Shown here: positions 36,316-50,000 of the stretch, piece by piece
Numbering within the stretch: the first letter of the stretch is position 1
Layout of the letters: each line of letters begins with the position of its first letter
Source: Echinarachnius parma
Taxonomy: Eukaryota > Echinodermata > Echinoidea > Clypeasteroida > Echinarachniidae
Direction of reading: 5' to 3'
Assembly (NCBI GenBank): GCA_037951105.1
Contig: JBAMJV010008452.1
Location: forward strand, 42,192-106,191
DNA length: 64,000 nt
Translations under genes and position numbers: made by a program
Notes under the pieces: generated by a model
What the model was told of the DNA's origin: nothing
Databases searched by the model: none
The model's input: the letters and a program-made list of their open reading frames with translations, nothing else

Positions 36316-37334
36316 ATACGATGTATACATCAATAAAACAATGTAAACATATAATTATGTGGGCATGGATGAAAAGTGTAATTAATCAACCACGTTACTT
36401 CATCAAAATGAATCAATTATATATTTGTATAATTGCTCAGTCTTGCATTCTACTTCAAATGGTGAGAACATGCAAGCGAGTAACTTGAATACTTGAATTA
36501 AAACAAAAATGAGCACAAAATTATATTTCATTTTTAAAGCACGAATGTTCTTCCAGTAGTTTGCTTGAATCAGCTAAAAGTACATGCTTATTAAAGCCTA
36601 TAGCCTAAATCCACACTGGAAAGGTTCCACAAAAAAACAACAACATACAGACGTGCATGTTTAAACTGAAAGGCTGTCATTACGGCTAATCATTAGCAGG
36701 ATACAAAATGTATTGGAATGACTCGTCACCCCCCCCCCCTAAAAAAATAAAATAATACATTAACTAATGAATTAACTGATAAATGAAAATTTGAAATACA
36801 AACAAATAAAACGATTGAAATAAGTATGGTTATAAAATCAAATTTGGCATCAGAAACTTAAACATTGTGAGAAATTCATTACAAAACACGTTTCATAAGA
36901 TTTTAGACTTTTCTTGTATTGTAAGTTCGCTTTCTGAAAGTATTCACATTTATTTAGTAATAAGTTAGGCGTTTGGCAAGAAATAGTCAGAAAATGTTAT
37001 GATTGTTTTTACATTTACAGCAGTATTTAATATTATACCTTCTACAAATATGCTATACAAGGTACAGACAATAATCTTTGGTAATTATGCTTTCTTTGAT
37101 AAATGTACTAACTTATCAACATTATATATCCATATGCAGAGCTTTTATTACCAGAGGGAACATCTAATCATCTAGCCCCACCACCCACTCCACTAATGAA
37201 AGAGGAATACAAAATTTAGACCCATTTTGATATTTTTAGACCAAAAAAATGAGTGAGTATGTTTGTTCTGGTAAAGAGTTCAATAATGATAGTAAGGCAG
37301 TTTGGGAAAGGGAATAATACAACTTTATAGGGAC
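36316..37334. other. AT-rich sequence downstream of the EF-hand/WD40 gene
   Basis: No gene is seen. TTTATT strings (AATAAA on the minus strand) near 36,951 and 37,144 are possible polyadenylation signals for the gene ending at 37,738. Neither is specific. Confidence 0.3.
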
Positions 37335-37568
37335 TGTTCAGTTTACATGCTCACTAGCGGACTGACCAGTGCGTAATTACGTCACGATAAGGCCCCACCC
37401 CCATATTTTTTCTTTGTTCAGTCAACCATCTCAGATATATGAACTCAAAATCGATCATATATCCATGTTAGTACTCGCCTGAGACGGTTGACCAAACAAT
37501 GGGGAACGTGGGGGCGGGGCCTAATTGTGACGTCATCACGTACCAGTCCACTGGTGAACATGCAAATC
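37335..37568. mobile_element. Hairpin-forming MITE 3' of the EF-hand/WD40 gene
   Basis: The left half (TTTACATGCTCACTAG..GACTG..ACGTCAC..AAGGCCCCACCCCC) is inverted in the right half (GGGGGCGGGGCCTAATTGTG ACGTCA..CAGTCCACTGGTGAACATGC). The centre is AT-rich. Confidence 0.72.
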
Positions 37569-37737
37569 GAAAATGCCTTAGTCTCTAAATCAGTATTGAC
37601 CTTGCAACATTTTATGTAACGTGCAACATTTTATGGCGTTGCTTGATTGTTTCATAACGACTCCAGCTGTAGCCGACATAGTGCAAGTTTTTCTAGATCG
37701 CAGCAAGTATTATACAGTTTGTCATATTTTAGAGGGA

Positions 37738-38926
37738 TTAACGGGTTGTGTTCGTGTGGACGTGCGGTAGGGGTTCTAGCTGCGTCGACCTCCCTGCCAA
37801 CTTTGATTTTGTCGCACCCGCCACGGTCACCTCCCCAGTGTGGACGGCAGTCATGGACGTTGGCGCTACCGCTTCACGCTTGAATGACCCCAACTGCAAC
37901 GGACACAGCGTGATGTTCTGTAGATCGCTCTCCGTGCTGCACACGACACCTCGCTGCTTCATGCGTGACGTCATTGGCAGAGTTGCTGGAAACTCGACAG
38001 TTCTGGTTGACTGTGGGCAACGAACACAAAAACAAAGTAGATATATTAGGATATATACTAGGAAGTATGGATACAAACAAACATATACCCAGATTAACTG
38101 CAATAATGCGCTATATATCATTAAAACTGCTTTATTTTATGGCAACCTTGAAATATATACAATGTCATAATTGGAAATCACTCCTAAACGACTTTATTAC
38201 AGAAGTGTAATGCACAAACCACTTTAGTAATAGTGCGAATATGTTAATTACACTGTGGGTATGACATGGTACTGATGTGCACGTTGTAACGAATTTGGGG
38301 GCTTGTCCGGGAAATTAATGTTACCCTCTCAGTAAGGACCACCACACACTACATGATTCGATTCTGATCTGACGAACAAGTACGTATCTGAACTAAAGCA
38401 ATACGTGCCTATTTTTTTTATGTCGGATAAGATTGGGTCGTGTAGTGTGCAGGAGAAAATGTTAATCTAGCCACTTCGAGATGTGACTATGGACCTGACA
38501 AGGTTAACCCGGTGCTGCAGCATATATATATACACTTATTATACAGCTTAGGTATCAAGAACATTACTTGGGGAATATTTGAAAAATATTGATTATTTTG
38601 CTTTAAAGGCATGATTTTAAAATGCGATTTAAATGTAAATGCTCCTCTATTTTTATTCTTTTACATTCTACTGAATGAATGGGTGGATCAAGGTACTCGT
38701 GTAAGCTTGTCTAAAAGAATATATCAAGTAGATTTTCACAATTAATGTGGCCCTCAGAGAGTTAGGTTGAATTCACCTGAGTGGCGAGAGCCTGGAACGG
38801 CGCACAGCTCTTGCTGAAGCGAGAATTCACCCTCTTCATATCAATATCCGCCAGTCTCTGACGCCGCTCACTGCGATTATTCGTGATACGAGCAAGCCCT
38901 TCGTCAACATGGCGACCTAGTAAGCT
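37738..38926 (-). CDS. C-terminal two exons of the EF-hand/WD40 gene
   Basis: Exons 21 (38777-38926, 50 codons) and 22 (37738-38010, 90 codons plus stop) encode [20 protein letters not shown] ... [10 protein letters not shown], then [21 protein letters not shown] judge these motifs characteristic of the C-terminus of this family, so the gene really extends past the disordered exon rather than ending at the in-frame stop just after exon 20. The intron between them contains a foldback element at about 38,340-38,452. Confidence 0.85.
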
Positions 38927-41900
38927 CTGCCAGTTTGAATAGGGAGAGAACAAGATGATTATTAACACTTTATTATTATTTTATGATATAGACTAAAATG
39001 TATGCAGTTCGAATGGAGAGAAGATAGTTATAATCTGGCAGTCACCTTTATATTTGGTTGTCTGTGATTCGAGTTGGGCCCTCATCAAGTGGGCATGCTT
39101 ATAACTACGAACAATCTACCAATATAAAAATAGTAGCTTATAATTATGTTTTGTTTCAAATGAATAGGATATTGTTGTCTTATCTTGTGTTGTCGAGAAC
39201 AATAACTTTGTCAATAAGACAGCTGGCGAACTCATTATTAAAGGTGCACCTGTAAAGTGTCAAATATTGCCCAAAATTACATTCATTGTAAGATATGTCC
39301 GAATGATGTGTGAAAGTTTCATTGAAAAAGAACACTGCTTTCCTGGTTAAAAAAGCGAAAATATGCGTAAGCATTTACAATGGACGTTTATGAGATTTAT
39401 GACCGTTTGTTAACGCTTTTGAGCTGAATGATAGTCTATTGAAAAAAATCTAACCCTATTGTATTCTTCTCTTACCATGAGCTAAACAACACAGTAGAAG
39501 AGAAACGCGGAAGCTCCAAGTAATTTTCGTTGAGTAAGACACAGGAATCCCTTTAACTTTAAAGTGAATAAATTGAATTCATCAAGTTTTGTCAGGATGA
39601 TCAAACTGTCTAATAATTGTGGACAGTAGTTTTATAGATAAAGAAATAAAGCCTTGTATCAGTGTAAAAACAGAAATCTAAATTACCGTTTGTGATCTTG
39701 ATCCTAGGCTAGAGAAAGACTCAGTACTTTCTCGAGTTGACATCCGGGCACTTGAGACGCTCCTTGCCTTTTGTTCCTGTTGTTCTTGTCCCGATCCCGG
39801 CGCAGCTTCTAATTGACTTGTACCACTCACGTGATTGGTCGAAAGTTGCTGTCTCTCTTCGGAACCGATATGCGCGTCCTCTTGTTGGCTGAACGGGTTC
39901 ATGACGTCATCTTCGGACAAGGACCCAAATGACTTTGAGATCGGAGGCAGGGGAGGATGGGCCGTTTGAGAATGCGGATTCTTTGCGGATGGAATAGATG
40001 ACGGTTCGGACATCCGAGGGGTTCGGTTTGTTGCTGGTTGTGCATTTGGCTCTTTTTGTGTGACGCACGATTCGGAGCCTCGATCAGTTCGGAATGTTGC
40101 CGGTTGCGCACTTGCTTCTCTCTGCGTGGCGAAGAAACCGGAGCCCGCATCACGCACAGGCGGAGTTGACTGCAGTATCACGTTGATAGTTGGGTTGGCC
40201 GTACTCTTTCCTCCTTCGTGGACACCAAGGCTACTAAACGACGCATTCACTACTTGCTCGAATGTTGTTTTCGAATGACTAGGTGCATGCTGAACAGACC
40301 CGGCAGTCTCACTTTGGCTCGGATGTGAATTAGTTGCCGGTTTAATCAGACTTGCGTTGGAGTTGGCATTCAAGATTGTTGCTTCATCTGTCGTACTGTT
40401 ATTTGAATGGTTGGACTTTCCTGCCTTTTCGGCGCTTCCCGCGCTAGACCCGTCCGATCGTCGCGACCCGGTCTGCTTGCTTTTCTGCAGGAGGGCAATG
40501 TTTTCACTGGTCAACTCCGCACTCTTTGTATCACGTGGGACAGGAGAAGAAATAACGTCCTCGACACGGACATCATCGTCATCACGAAAGACGTCATCGT
40601 CGGCATCGTTATCCTCGTCGCCTGAAACCTCTAAAGAAAGACATTGGATAGAGTGATTTATATTGTTAATTGTACACGGTATGCACAATAGTGTTATCTG
40701 ATTTCATTTTTTTTCTTCATCGCAATGTAGCCTTTAAAGAAAAAAAAAAAAACTATATTTTTCTTGGGAAAACAATCTAAAACTCATATTCTATTAAAAA
40801 GAAACATTGATTAGATTAGTTTCACACCAAAATATTCTTTTTATTCATTAGTTACTATTATGTAGCATGTATGTATATACACGAACAGCTAAACCAAATG
40901 ATGAATTCAAAACAAACGTAAACCTTTAAATACTTACCAATACTACTACCAAGGAATCGGAAAGAGTCTCGCTTTTTTGTTGCAGGTTTGGTGACTGTCC
41001 ATGGATCCCTACCCGGGACAAAATAATATAATAAACATGATAAATTGGAGGAATGCATGAATAACACATTCAGAGTAATGTTAACCACTTCCCACGAGAT
41101 TTTGCAATCCGCATTACAGTTAGCACAGGATCCACCAGGTCCCCGTTGGCAATGGGTTAAGATAGTGTACGTACAGAGAGGATACAATGGTTCTACTGGA
41201 ACATTCAGTTTGAAATAACTACGGGTTAAAGGTTCCCTGACATGCAAATGCATGTTGACATCTGTTTATCTGTATTAGTGTACACATCAAATATTTTTCA
41301 CTTTTTCACTTAATTTTGATAGCAACAACATGTTTTGTATATATTTTAACAATAATTTTTGTAATTTTGCTAAGCCCGCCTCTGTAAACAATCTTGAAAT
41401 ATCCCTTGTGACATCATCTCTTAATTACTGGTCAGCTAACATGAGATGAACATAATGGCAAAAGTACCAAACGAACATGGTCCCAATGACATGCACTGCA
41501 TCATACAATAACTGACTTGAGGTTGCAGTATAACTTCATCTCAGAGAAGCAGGATCACCTCGTTATAACGAGAACCTTATGACCATGAAAATGACCTTGC
41601 TATAATCATCAAGATATTAAAAAAAAAGAAAAGTTTACAAAGCGTTTGGACCAGCACGGTTACATTGTTATTTGAGGGTTTTGTTACATCATAACTCTTT
41701 ATTACCAGAACGAGGATCCGCTGTATTTTGTGCCGTTTACATCTACGGACGGAACCGATACTGTGCGAGCCTGCGCCAGACGAAGATATCTCCATCGCCA
41801 AAACTGTACGCTAAGTTCAGCTAATTTCAGTTTTACCGATCTAAAGTTTTATTAAACAGCGTCGCGGAGTGTCGCTTGACCCCTAGTATATTTACTTACT

Positions 41901-43863
41901 TGGGATGCTGGTAGGTCAGCGGATTTCTGAGGTCCCAGTTCGTCCTCTGGCCGAACGTGCCCACGTAGTTACCAGCGATGGTCCACAGCCTGGCCGTGAA
42001 GTCCGTTGACGCGGTCAAGACGAAGTGGCCACAGCCGTGGTTGATGAACTCGATGCTGACGACGGCAGAGTCGTGTGCCTTCCACGTCTCGATCAGGGGT
42101 GGACGGCTGTTGTCCTCCTGATGAGTTTACACACAATGCACCAATAAAAGACATCATGAATACAAATTAGGATAATCTAATCTGATATAATGTTAAGACA
42201 AAATTGGATACGGGTCGATTATCCAAAATACATTTAAAGTATTTTTGACAGATTTTGCAAAAAGAGATACAATCAAGTTACGATTATTTGTAAGTCATTT
42301 TTTACGTTCCAACCAATCAGATCTGACTTACGATGAATTGAAACTTACAATCGATTGCATCTGTTTCTGCAACAGTACATTTTGAATGATTATAAGAGAG
42401 AGAGAATTGTAAACTCATGAGTCATGAGTCACGGGCGATCGAGTATTAACAAATCACACCAAAATATTAAATTTTTATAAAGCTCAGGGTATTACTTCAT
42501 CATGTTTCCAATTGTTAAATTAAATTGTTATTAATTTCAAAACGTGGAACGTTTTAGCTGTTGCCATAGTTACAATAATTGGTCATTAAAAGCAATTCGA
42601 AAAGTTTAGTGGAATGGGGTCCTGGAGATTGTTAATTTTGCCGAGACTCGACTAACTTATAATGTTGTAATCATAACTGAAAACAGTTCAGTATGAATTA
42701 GATCCAGGACTATACCTCATTGGTGGGATATATGCAATGGTTTTTGATGCTCCACACGTACACCTGCCCCATAGTGTCACCGGAGAGGAGCAGCGAATTA
42801 TCTGGGTTGGTGCTCAGGGCAAGAACCGATTCCTCCTCTTGTGCAGAGTCGCTGGAGTAGAATGAACCTGGGTGATTGAGGAAAGGAGAACTTTGAAAGT
42901 AATGACAATTTTCATCACAAGAGCGTTTACAATTAGATTATCGTTATTATCATAATTAGCATTGTCATCAATATCATTGACATTGTCCTCATCATCGCAA
43001 CCATTGTACATATTCCCCTACTCATCATCACGCCATCGCTTCCATAATAATACAAAAAACCATCATCATTATCAGAATCAGAATCATCATCATCATCATC
43101 ATCATCGTTGTCTTCATCGTCATCATCATCATCATCATCTTCATCATCGTCATCATCAGGATAATCACCAACATCAGCAGCATCATTATTACCCTAATCG
43201 TCATCAACATCACCACCACCATCAACATCATTATCATTATTTTAGTTCCGTTCTTAGTATGTATCATCACTATTATCATCTTGACCAAACTTTCTTTATA
43301 ATTAATCAAATTGATTTGAAATATTGTATATTCTAACCTACTTTTATTACTATAATTATACAGTTAGGCCATGAAAAATAAATTGTTGGATTGTCCTTAC
43401 ATAATGTCATTATCAATAGGGGCCGACTACGCGAACTGACTATTTTTGGGATATCATTATAAGTATAAATATTGTTTGTACATATCGGCTTCCATGTTGG
43501 TGTAGATAATACGTGTGGTTTGCGGTTACACCATGTATCAGGAGAGGATTGGTGAGTCCTGTGAAGGACTGTTGGTATTCTTTTTAGGATAGTCCTAAAA
43601 AGGACCGTGGTAGTCCTAGGAAGGACTGTTGGTAGTCCTGGAAAGGACTGTTGGTATTCTTTCTTGAGCTTGTAGTATAATAAGTATATGTTTGCTATAC
43701 CTCTGTGTTGTCTCTTCTGTCCGTAGATGGCCCAGAAATGCAGGTACCCCGCCTCGCTGGACACCAACACGGCACTGTCAGTGATACCACCGGAGAGACG
43801 CGAGCAGAGGAACAGCAGCTTGTCCACTGGAGCTTGGGAGAACCTGAAAGGATTGAAAATACA

Positions 43864-43940
<77 letters not shown>

Positions 43941-43996
43941 CTGACTATGGGTAGGTGTATGTGTAGGTGTACATAAACAACCATTGTGTATATCCC

Positions 43997-44037
<41 letters not shown>

Positions 44038-47000
44038 TAATCAATTAAGTTGACCAATCCCAGCCAATCTTAACGAAAAGCAACGTAAGCGAAGAAAGTG
44101 TAAAATGATTGATAAATGACTGGAATGAAGATTGTGTTACACTCTCCATTTAACACATTATTTGATAAACAAATAGATCGGTCAATTATGTAATCTTACC
44201 CCGCGGGGTGCTTGTGAGTCCGCACATGTCGGGAATTCGGTCTTGATCGGACCTTTGACCTTTGATCCGTGGTCGGGTTGATGACAGGGTCAATCTTCTT
44301 TACTCCAAGAGATTTAGGGACCGCGCTGAATAGAGATATGATCGCTTTCAACTTCTGGCTTCTGTTTGAAAATACACAGTTATACAAAGTGTTTAATTAT
44401 CATTATAAAACACTTCAGTAACCTTTGATTATCTTATTTTTTACAATTTTAAACATCTTTGTAATATGTACAAAATACATGAATTAATTAATGAATAAAT
44501 ACAAACATTAATTAATTAATAAATAAGTAAATTAATGAATAAACAAATAATAAATAGTGGAAGAAATTGTTTGTGACCTCAACGTAGAACCTGGTTCTTC
44601 ATCGTTAGTAATTATTATATTCCAATTGCATATTTGCATCTCCAACGCAAAATAAGATTTTTTAAAAAGCAAGACAAATGCAAAATAAATTTATTTTGAC
44701 CCGATATGTAAACAAATGTCAGTCAAATTAAGTGATAGAAGAACAGAACTGGAGAGCGCTGCTGAAGAGCTATGCACATTTCATGTGTTGCAAATTACAA
44801 TTGGAAATACAAATTGTAATGAGCAGTTGAGGCTTTTAACTGACATGATAGTAGGCTGTCCTCTTCGGAGCCTGACGGATATCTTCTCCGTCTCCACGGA
44901 CCAGATGAGGATCTCTCCGTCGAAGCTTGCCGTTGCTAGGAGACTGGGATGACAGTAGTCTACCGCCAGGATGTCATCCCTGTGTACGTGACCGCCCTTC
45001 CATCTGGTGTCCGCCTTCAGAAAATTTGTCTGTAGGGAATTCAATTAACCAGTAAACATTTGAACAAAAAATGAGAAAGAATACATACATACAAATATGA
45101 GAATGTGAATTAATAAACATATAGCCTATACGGGTATTTTAATGAGGATGATGATTGTGAAGATGGTCATGGATGATGATGATGACAATGTTGAAGATAA
45201 TGATAAAAATGATTTACATTATTAAGTTTTTCAAATCAATTGGCAATATGTCAAATAAGTTAACGTAAAACTGCCAGGTATATGTTGCAATTTCTTTTAA
45301 ATAATAGGCTGTTATCAAATTACCCATTATTACAGGACACCCTCACATTATTTCGATAAAAAATGGGCAACATAAATAGTTTATCATATCAGTTTCTTAT
45401 AAAACATGGGTCATAAGTAATCTTACATCACAGTGCACTCGCTTTATTTTCAGGGGTATGGATGTAACAACAGAACACGTTCATTATAAATATATCATTA
45501 TCTTGTTTTTGTTTTCATAACAGTAGTTAGAGATAGATCATAAGGCACATTTCATCACAAGGTTATGTGTGTAAACACAAAACCAAGTACTTTATCATAT
45601 ACACATTTTTAAAAATTATTATATCAGTGATAATAATAGAAGGTAAGGATTCTTACATCGCAGTCACCATCTCTGTACTTGACTATCTTCCTGCTCCAGC
45701 TGACGCTAAGGAAACCCTTCTTCTTGCCTAACGAGACCAGCCCGGTCACCTCATCATCACCCACGCTCTCACAGTCGTGAATCGCGTGCCCGTTCTGAAA
45801 GTTCCACACCTAAGTTAACGAATAAAGAGTCCATTTAAACTTGTTTTTGCATGCATTTTCATTTACTCTAATTAACACCTTAGTTAGACAGAATTAAGAG
45901 TCTATTTTAAACTTATATTCCATGCTTTTTCATTTCATTTCAATTTGTTGTCAACCATAAAATAATATTTTTAAACAAAACCTACTCTGATAAGTCATAG
46001 ATAAATTAAGAAAAAACATGATTTATTTTTAACTGAGTGTTATTGTGTTGTAAATTGTATGAGCGCTGATTAATTATAAAAGAGGCTACACTTAGTGTAG
46101 ACATTGCATATGTATCAATAATGCATTATTCCATTTGATACTAGATATATATTAAATGATACGTTATACAGTATGATAAAATATGTACCATCAGTATTTC
46201 AGGGCCGTTTATATTCGAAATATATATATTTACATTCATGTTACGTGTGTATGTGTGTGCGTGTGTGTGTGTGTGTGTATGCGTGTGTGTGTTTGTGTGT
46301 GTATATGCCGGTGTGAGTGTGTGTATGTGTGTGTATATGCCGGTGTGAGTGTGTGTATGTGTGTGCGTGTGTATGTGTGTGTGTGTGTGTGTGCGTGTGT
46401 GAGCGTTTGTATAAAGTAGAAACACAATAAACACTTCGTGATACGTTATGATGAGGTTGTAACTCGTGAAATGAGACGTATTTTGGAAACCATAATATCT
46501 AACGAATAATATATGCATTATACAATACTATTTGCATTCCATTCCCATTGTAGATATTATACTATGTTGGAAATGGAATAAATAAATGTAATGACAAATA
46601 AAAAAAAATCTACGTTACCTTGATGCCCCCATTTCTGGCGCCGGTGTAGAGTCTTCTTCCCGTCGTACTTATGGTGATGCACGTGATCTCCTCGCTCCCA
46701 TGAGCTTCCGGTATGGTGAACGATTTGGCGCCAGTTTCTATGTTCCACACGGAGACAGTTGAGTCGTCTGCCGCTGTAGCGACCTGTGTGTATACGAAGC
46801 GTACGTCATGGTCATGGTAGTTAATCATCATGAACTTTTGATCATATAAATCTCTATTAATTATCATTTTGTTAACATTTACGAGAGCATGATGGTTTAG
46901 AATGATACACTTGTAGATAAATTTAACATAACCGTGGCAATGCTAGAACAAAATAATAAAGCACATACGATAACAAAAACGTAGGTGAACCAAAGGATTG

Positions 47001-50000
47001 CTAGACACTGAATGAACTCTGCAAATAAAACAAAATCCCACATGATCATCCAAACTCCCAAACTTATCCAACATAAATTCTGTTGTAATGATCTCAAATT
47101 ATGGATCATAATAATAACAAAACTACTACCAGAATTGCTCTCAAGTCTCGTTGTGGAGATGGCGAGGTGTGGCTTTCAAGATTATAATTATGTTCAAGAT
47201 GTGTTTTTGTTTATTTAAACAATGAGAAGAGCTTATTATGCACCTGTTTGAAGAACGAGTTGTAAAGCGCTACGCACAACTGCGTTTCGTGCGTGACCGG
47301 TGTTCGTCGTTCAAGCATCGTGTTTCTGCGCAGTGTCAACAAAGCGATGTAGTCTGCGCATGACGTCAGCAAATGACGACCCTGATTAGAAAAAAAGGGA
47401 GAAACAGAGTAACAACGATCTTCTTTAACTTCAATTTCTACATTGAACGTAACATAAATAACTTTTTAACCTCATAACTTGTAAGACTTATATAAATATT
47501 GAATGGCATGAGAGTGCAATATATTCATTTGAAACATTTACGAACCCTTCGTAAGTTTCTACACATGTCAACAAAGTTACTAGATCCCTTTAATCAATAA
47601 TTCCACTGACCTGATAAAGGACCATGTTGACCTGTCCATACTCCGGACTCCGTGAGTTCTGTAGGCAGCTGAATCGAACACTCAGAGTTTGAAGGCACGT
47701 GTACTCGTGTAAGTCCCACACCTTCACCACCTGTACAAATTATGAAAAACAAATATATCCTTATGATGACTTCTTAGTATATTCGATAAAATAATCAAAT
47801 TGACACTGAATGCAACACATGGGGGCTTGTCAGTCAGCGAACGTTCAGAAAGAAAAGAAAACACGTTAAGTACAACTAAAGTGAAATCAGCTATTTAAAA
47901 TCTCACAACGAGTGATACAAGATGATATACCAACCAAATTCATTCACAACTATATTTTAATCCTTACAAGCATGAGACCATATCAAAGTCAGTTCAAACG
48001 AACACAATTTCTTAATCTTTGCTGAAAATTGAAATCGAACGTTTGATAATTAATCCCTGCCAATCTATTCGTATTGCAAAATAACAAACAGCATTTTCAT
48101 GACTACTGGCACTGGTGAATATATTTGTATCATTTGCAAAAAGTTGGCACTGGTGAATATATTTGTGTCATTTGCAAAAAAGTGGAACACAGTTATATGG
48201 TGTAATATGCAGTGGTCGTGACGGCAGACATAACAGAGAGAAGATTATTTTGGCTAATGTCACAACATTTGTTCTATTCGATAATCAAAAGTTATTTGTG
48301 TATCATTAATTTAAAAAAAGTGAGAACATTTATAAGTATAATACATTTGTATTTTTATACCCCATCTTTCGCGTAGCTGTAGGCGTGTCTGAATCGCTCG
48401 TTGATGACCACGCCCACTACTGCCATGGTGTGACCACGGAGGAAGGCGATTGGCTTATCCTGTACATACGGGTTCCAAAGACGGACCACGTGATCAATAC
48501 CGCCTGTTGCGATCACGCTCATGTTTCGATTGTAATCGAAGCATTCTACGCCCTGTAGAGAGAACATGGGAAAGAAAAATTATGATGATAAAATAACAAC
48601 GAAAGAAAACATGAAACAGGCTTGTATCCGTGTCACTGATTAATATGACAAATTACCAATGGTACCAAAATAAGTAGGGTTTTCGCGACATAATTTCCAA
48701 TCTTCTCTTTCGATAGGCTTATACCGAACTATTTTCATACAATTAGTCTGTTAATCTGCAGTATTTATAAATTAGGCTATATTACGAGATATATTTTGGC
48801 ACCGCTATTTTACAATTTGACCTCCGTCCCATATCATCAAAATGTTTGTATCTATATATTTGTTAACGGATCAGTCCGGATACGTATACCTATGTACGTT
48901 TGATCAGACCGATTGGGACCGATTTCCCGTTATGTTGTTATTTGTTCTTCTTCACTTGTGCCTCCTGGCCTCCCCCTTCCCCGGCTCTATCCACGCCACT
49001 GCCTACCTTGCTCAGTTTGTACGTGTACGACTTCCTCTTTCCCTGTACGTCCATCATAATGAGCGGTGTTTTCCTGCAGCCGCTCGACGAGAGGATGAAA
49101 TCCTTGTCGGGGAGGTAGCGAACCTTTCGCACCAGCTCCGAGTGCACGCCGGGAAGGACCACGTGACTTACGTAACGTTGATGGGCGTGGATGTTCTGTT
49201 GTATTATGGTGTGATGAGAATGCGAGGGGAAATGGTTTGTGGAGAATGAACACCCAAAATAAACGTATTTAATATAACAAACTGGTTGCAATAAAACCAT
49301 TGAATTTAAATCAGTTTAAAAAAAATACACAAACATGTCATCCACTCATACATATAAACACATACACAAACAAACAAACAAACAAACAAACAAACTAAAC
49401 AAGACAGAAAGAAAGAAAGAAACAAAAGAAACAAACAAACAAACCGCCTGATGCAGAAAGACGCTTTGAAACTTGAATAATGCACTTTCAGTTTTAATCG
49501 AATTTCTTGACGTCGTCTTCCTTAGATATGGAAACATTATTTTGTAATCAATTACATTATTTTCATTTACATTCTATATACAGTACTATCTAGTACATGT
49601 ACCTATTTGAATGAACGGATCTAAGAATGAGTTAGCCTATATAACCCTATGTTTGCAAGACAAAACGTCTAACAAAAAGAAAAGTAAAACGAGTTGTTTA
49701 ATCTACTCACATGCATCCATATCTTCTGGACCGTGTCCTCCGGTTTGAAAGGAGTCTCGAACATCTTCTCCTGGGGCTTGTGGAAATAGAAGAGGTCGAT
49801 GTCCCCTTTGTCGGACCCCATCATCAACAGCGACTGACCAGATGGATTCTGAAACAAATAAACAAACAGTCAAACTACAAATTGAAAGAAATTCACCTTG
49901 TTTTGGCATGGAATCTTAAACTAACCAACAAAAAATCAAATTAACTGAAAGAGATACATTTGTTTGGGTTGATTTATGACACAAACAAACGAAAAATCAA

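Noticed and set aside
42962-43336. His-rich and Met-rich open frames
   Set aside because: Translation of an (ATC)n microsatellite; this is intron sequence of the WD40 gene.
46141-46518. Thr/His-rich frames such as THTHTHT
   Set aside because: Translation of the (TG)n microsatellite.
48842-49249. 135-codon plus-strand frame
   Set aside because: Lies antisense to exon 8 of the WD40 gene, which fits its neighbours in phase and sequence.
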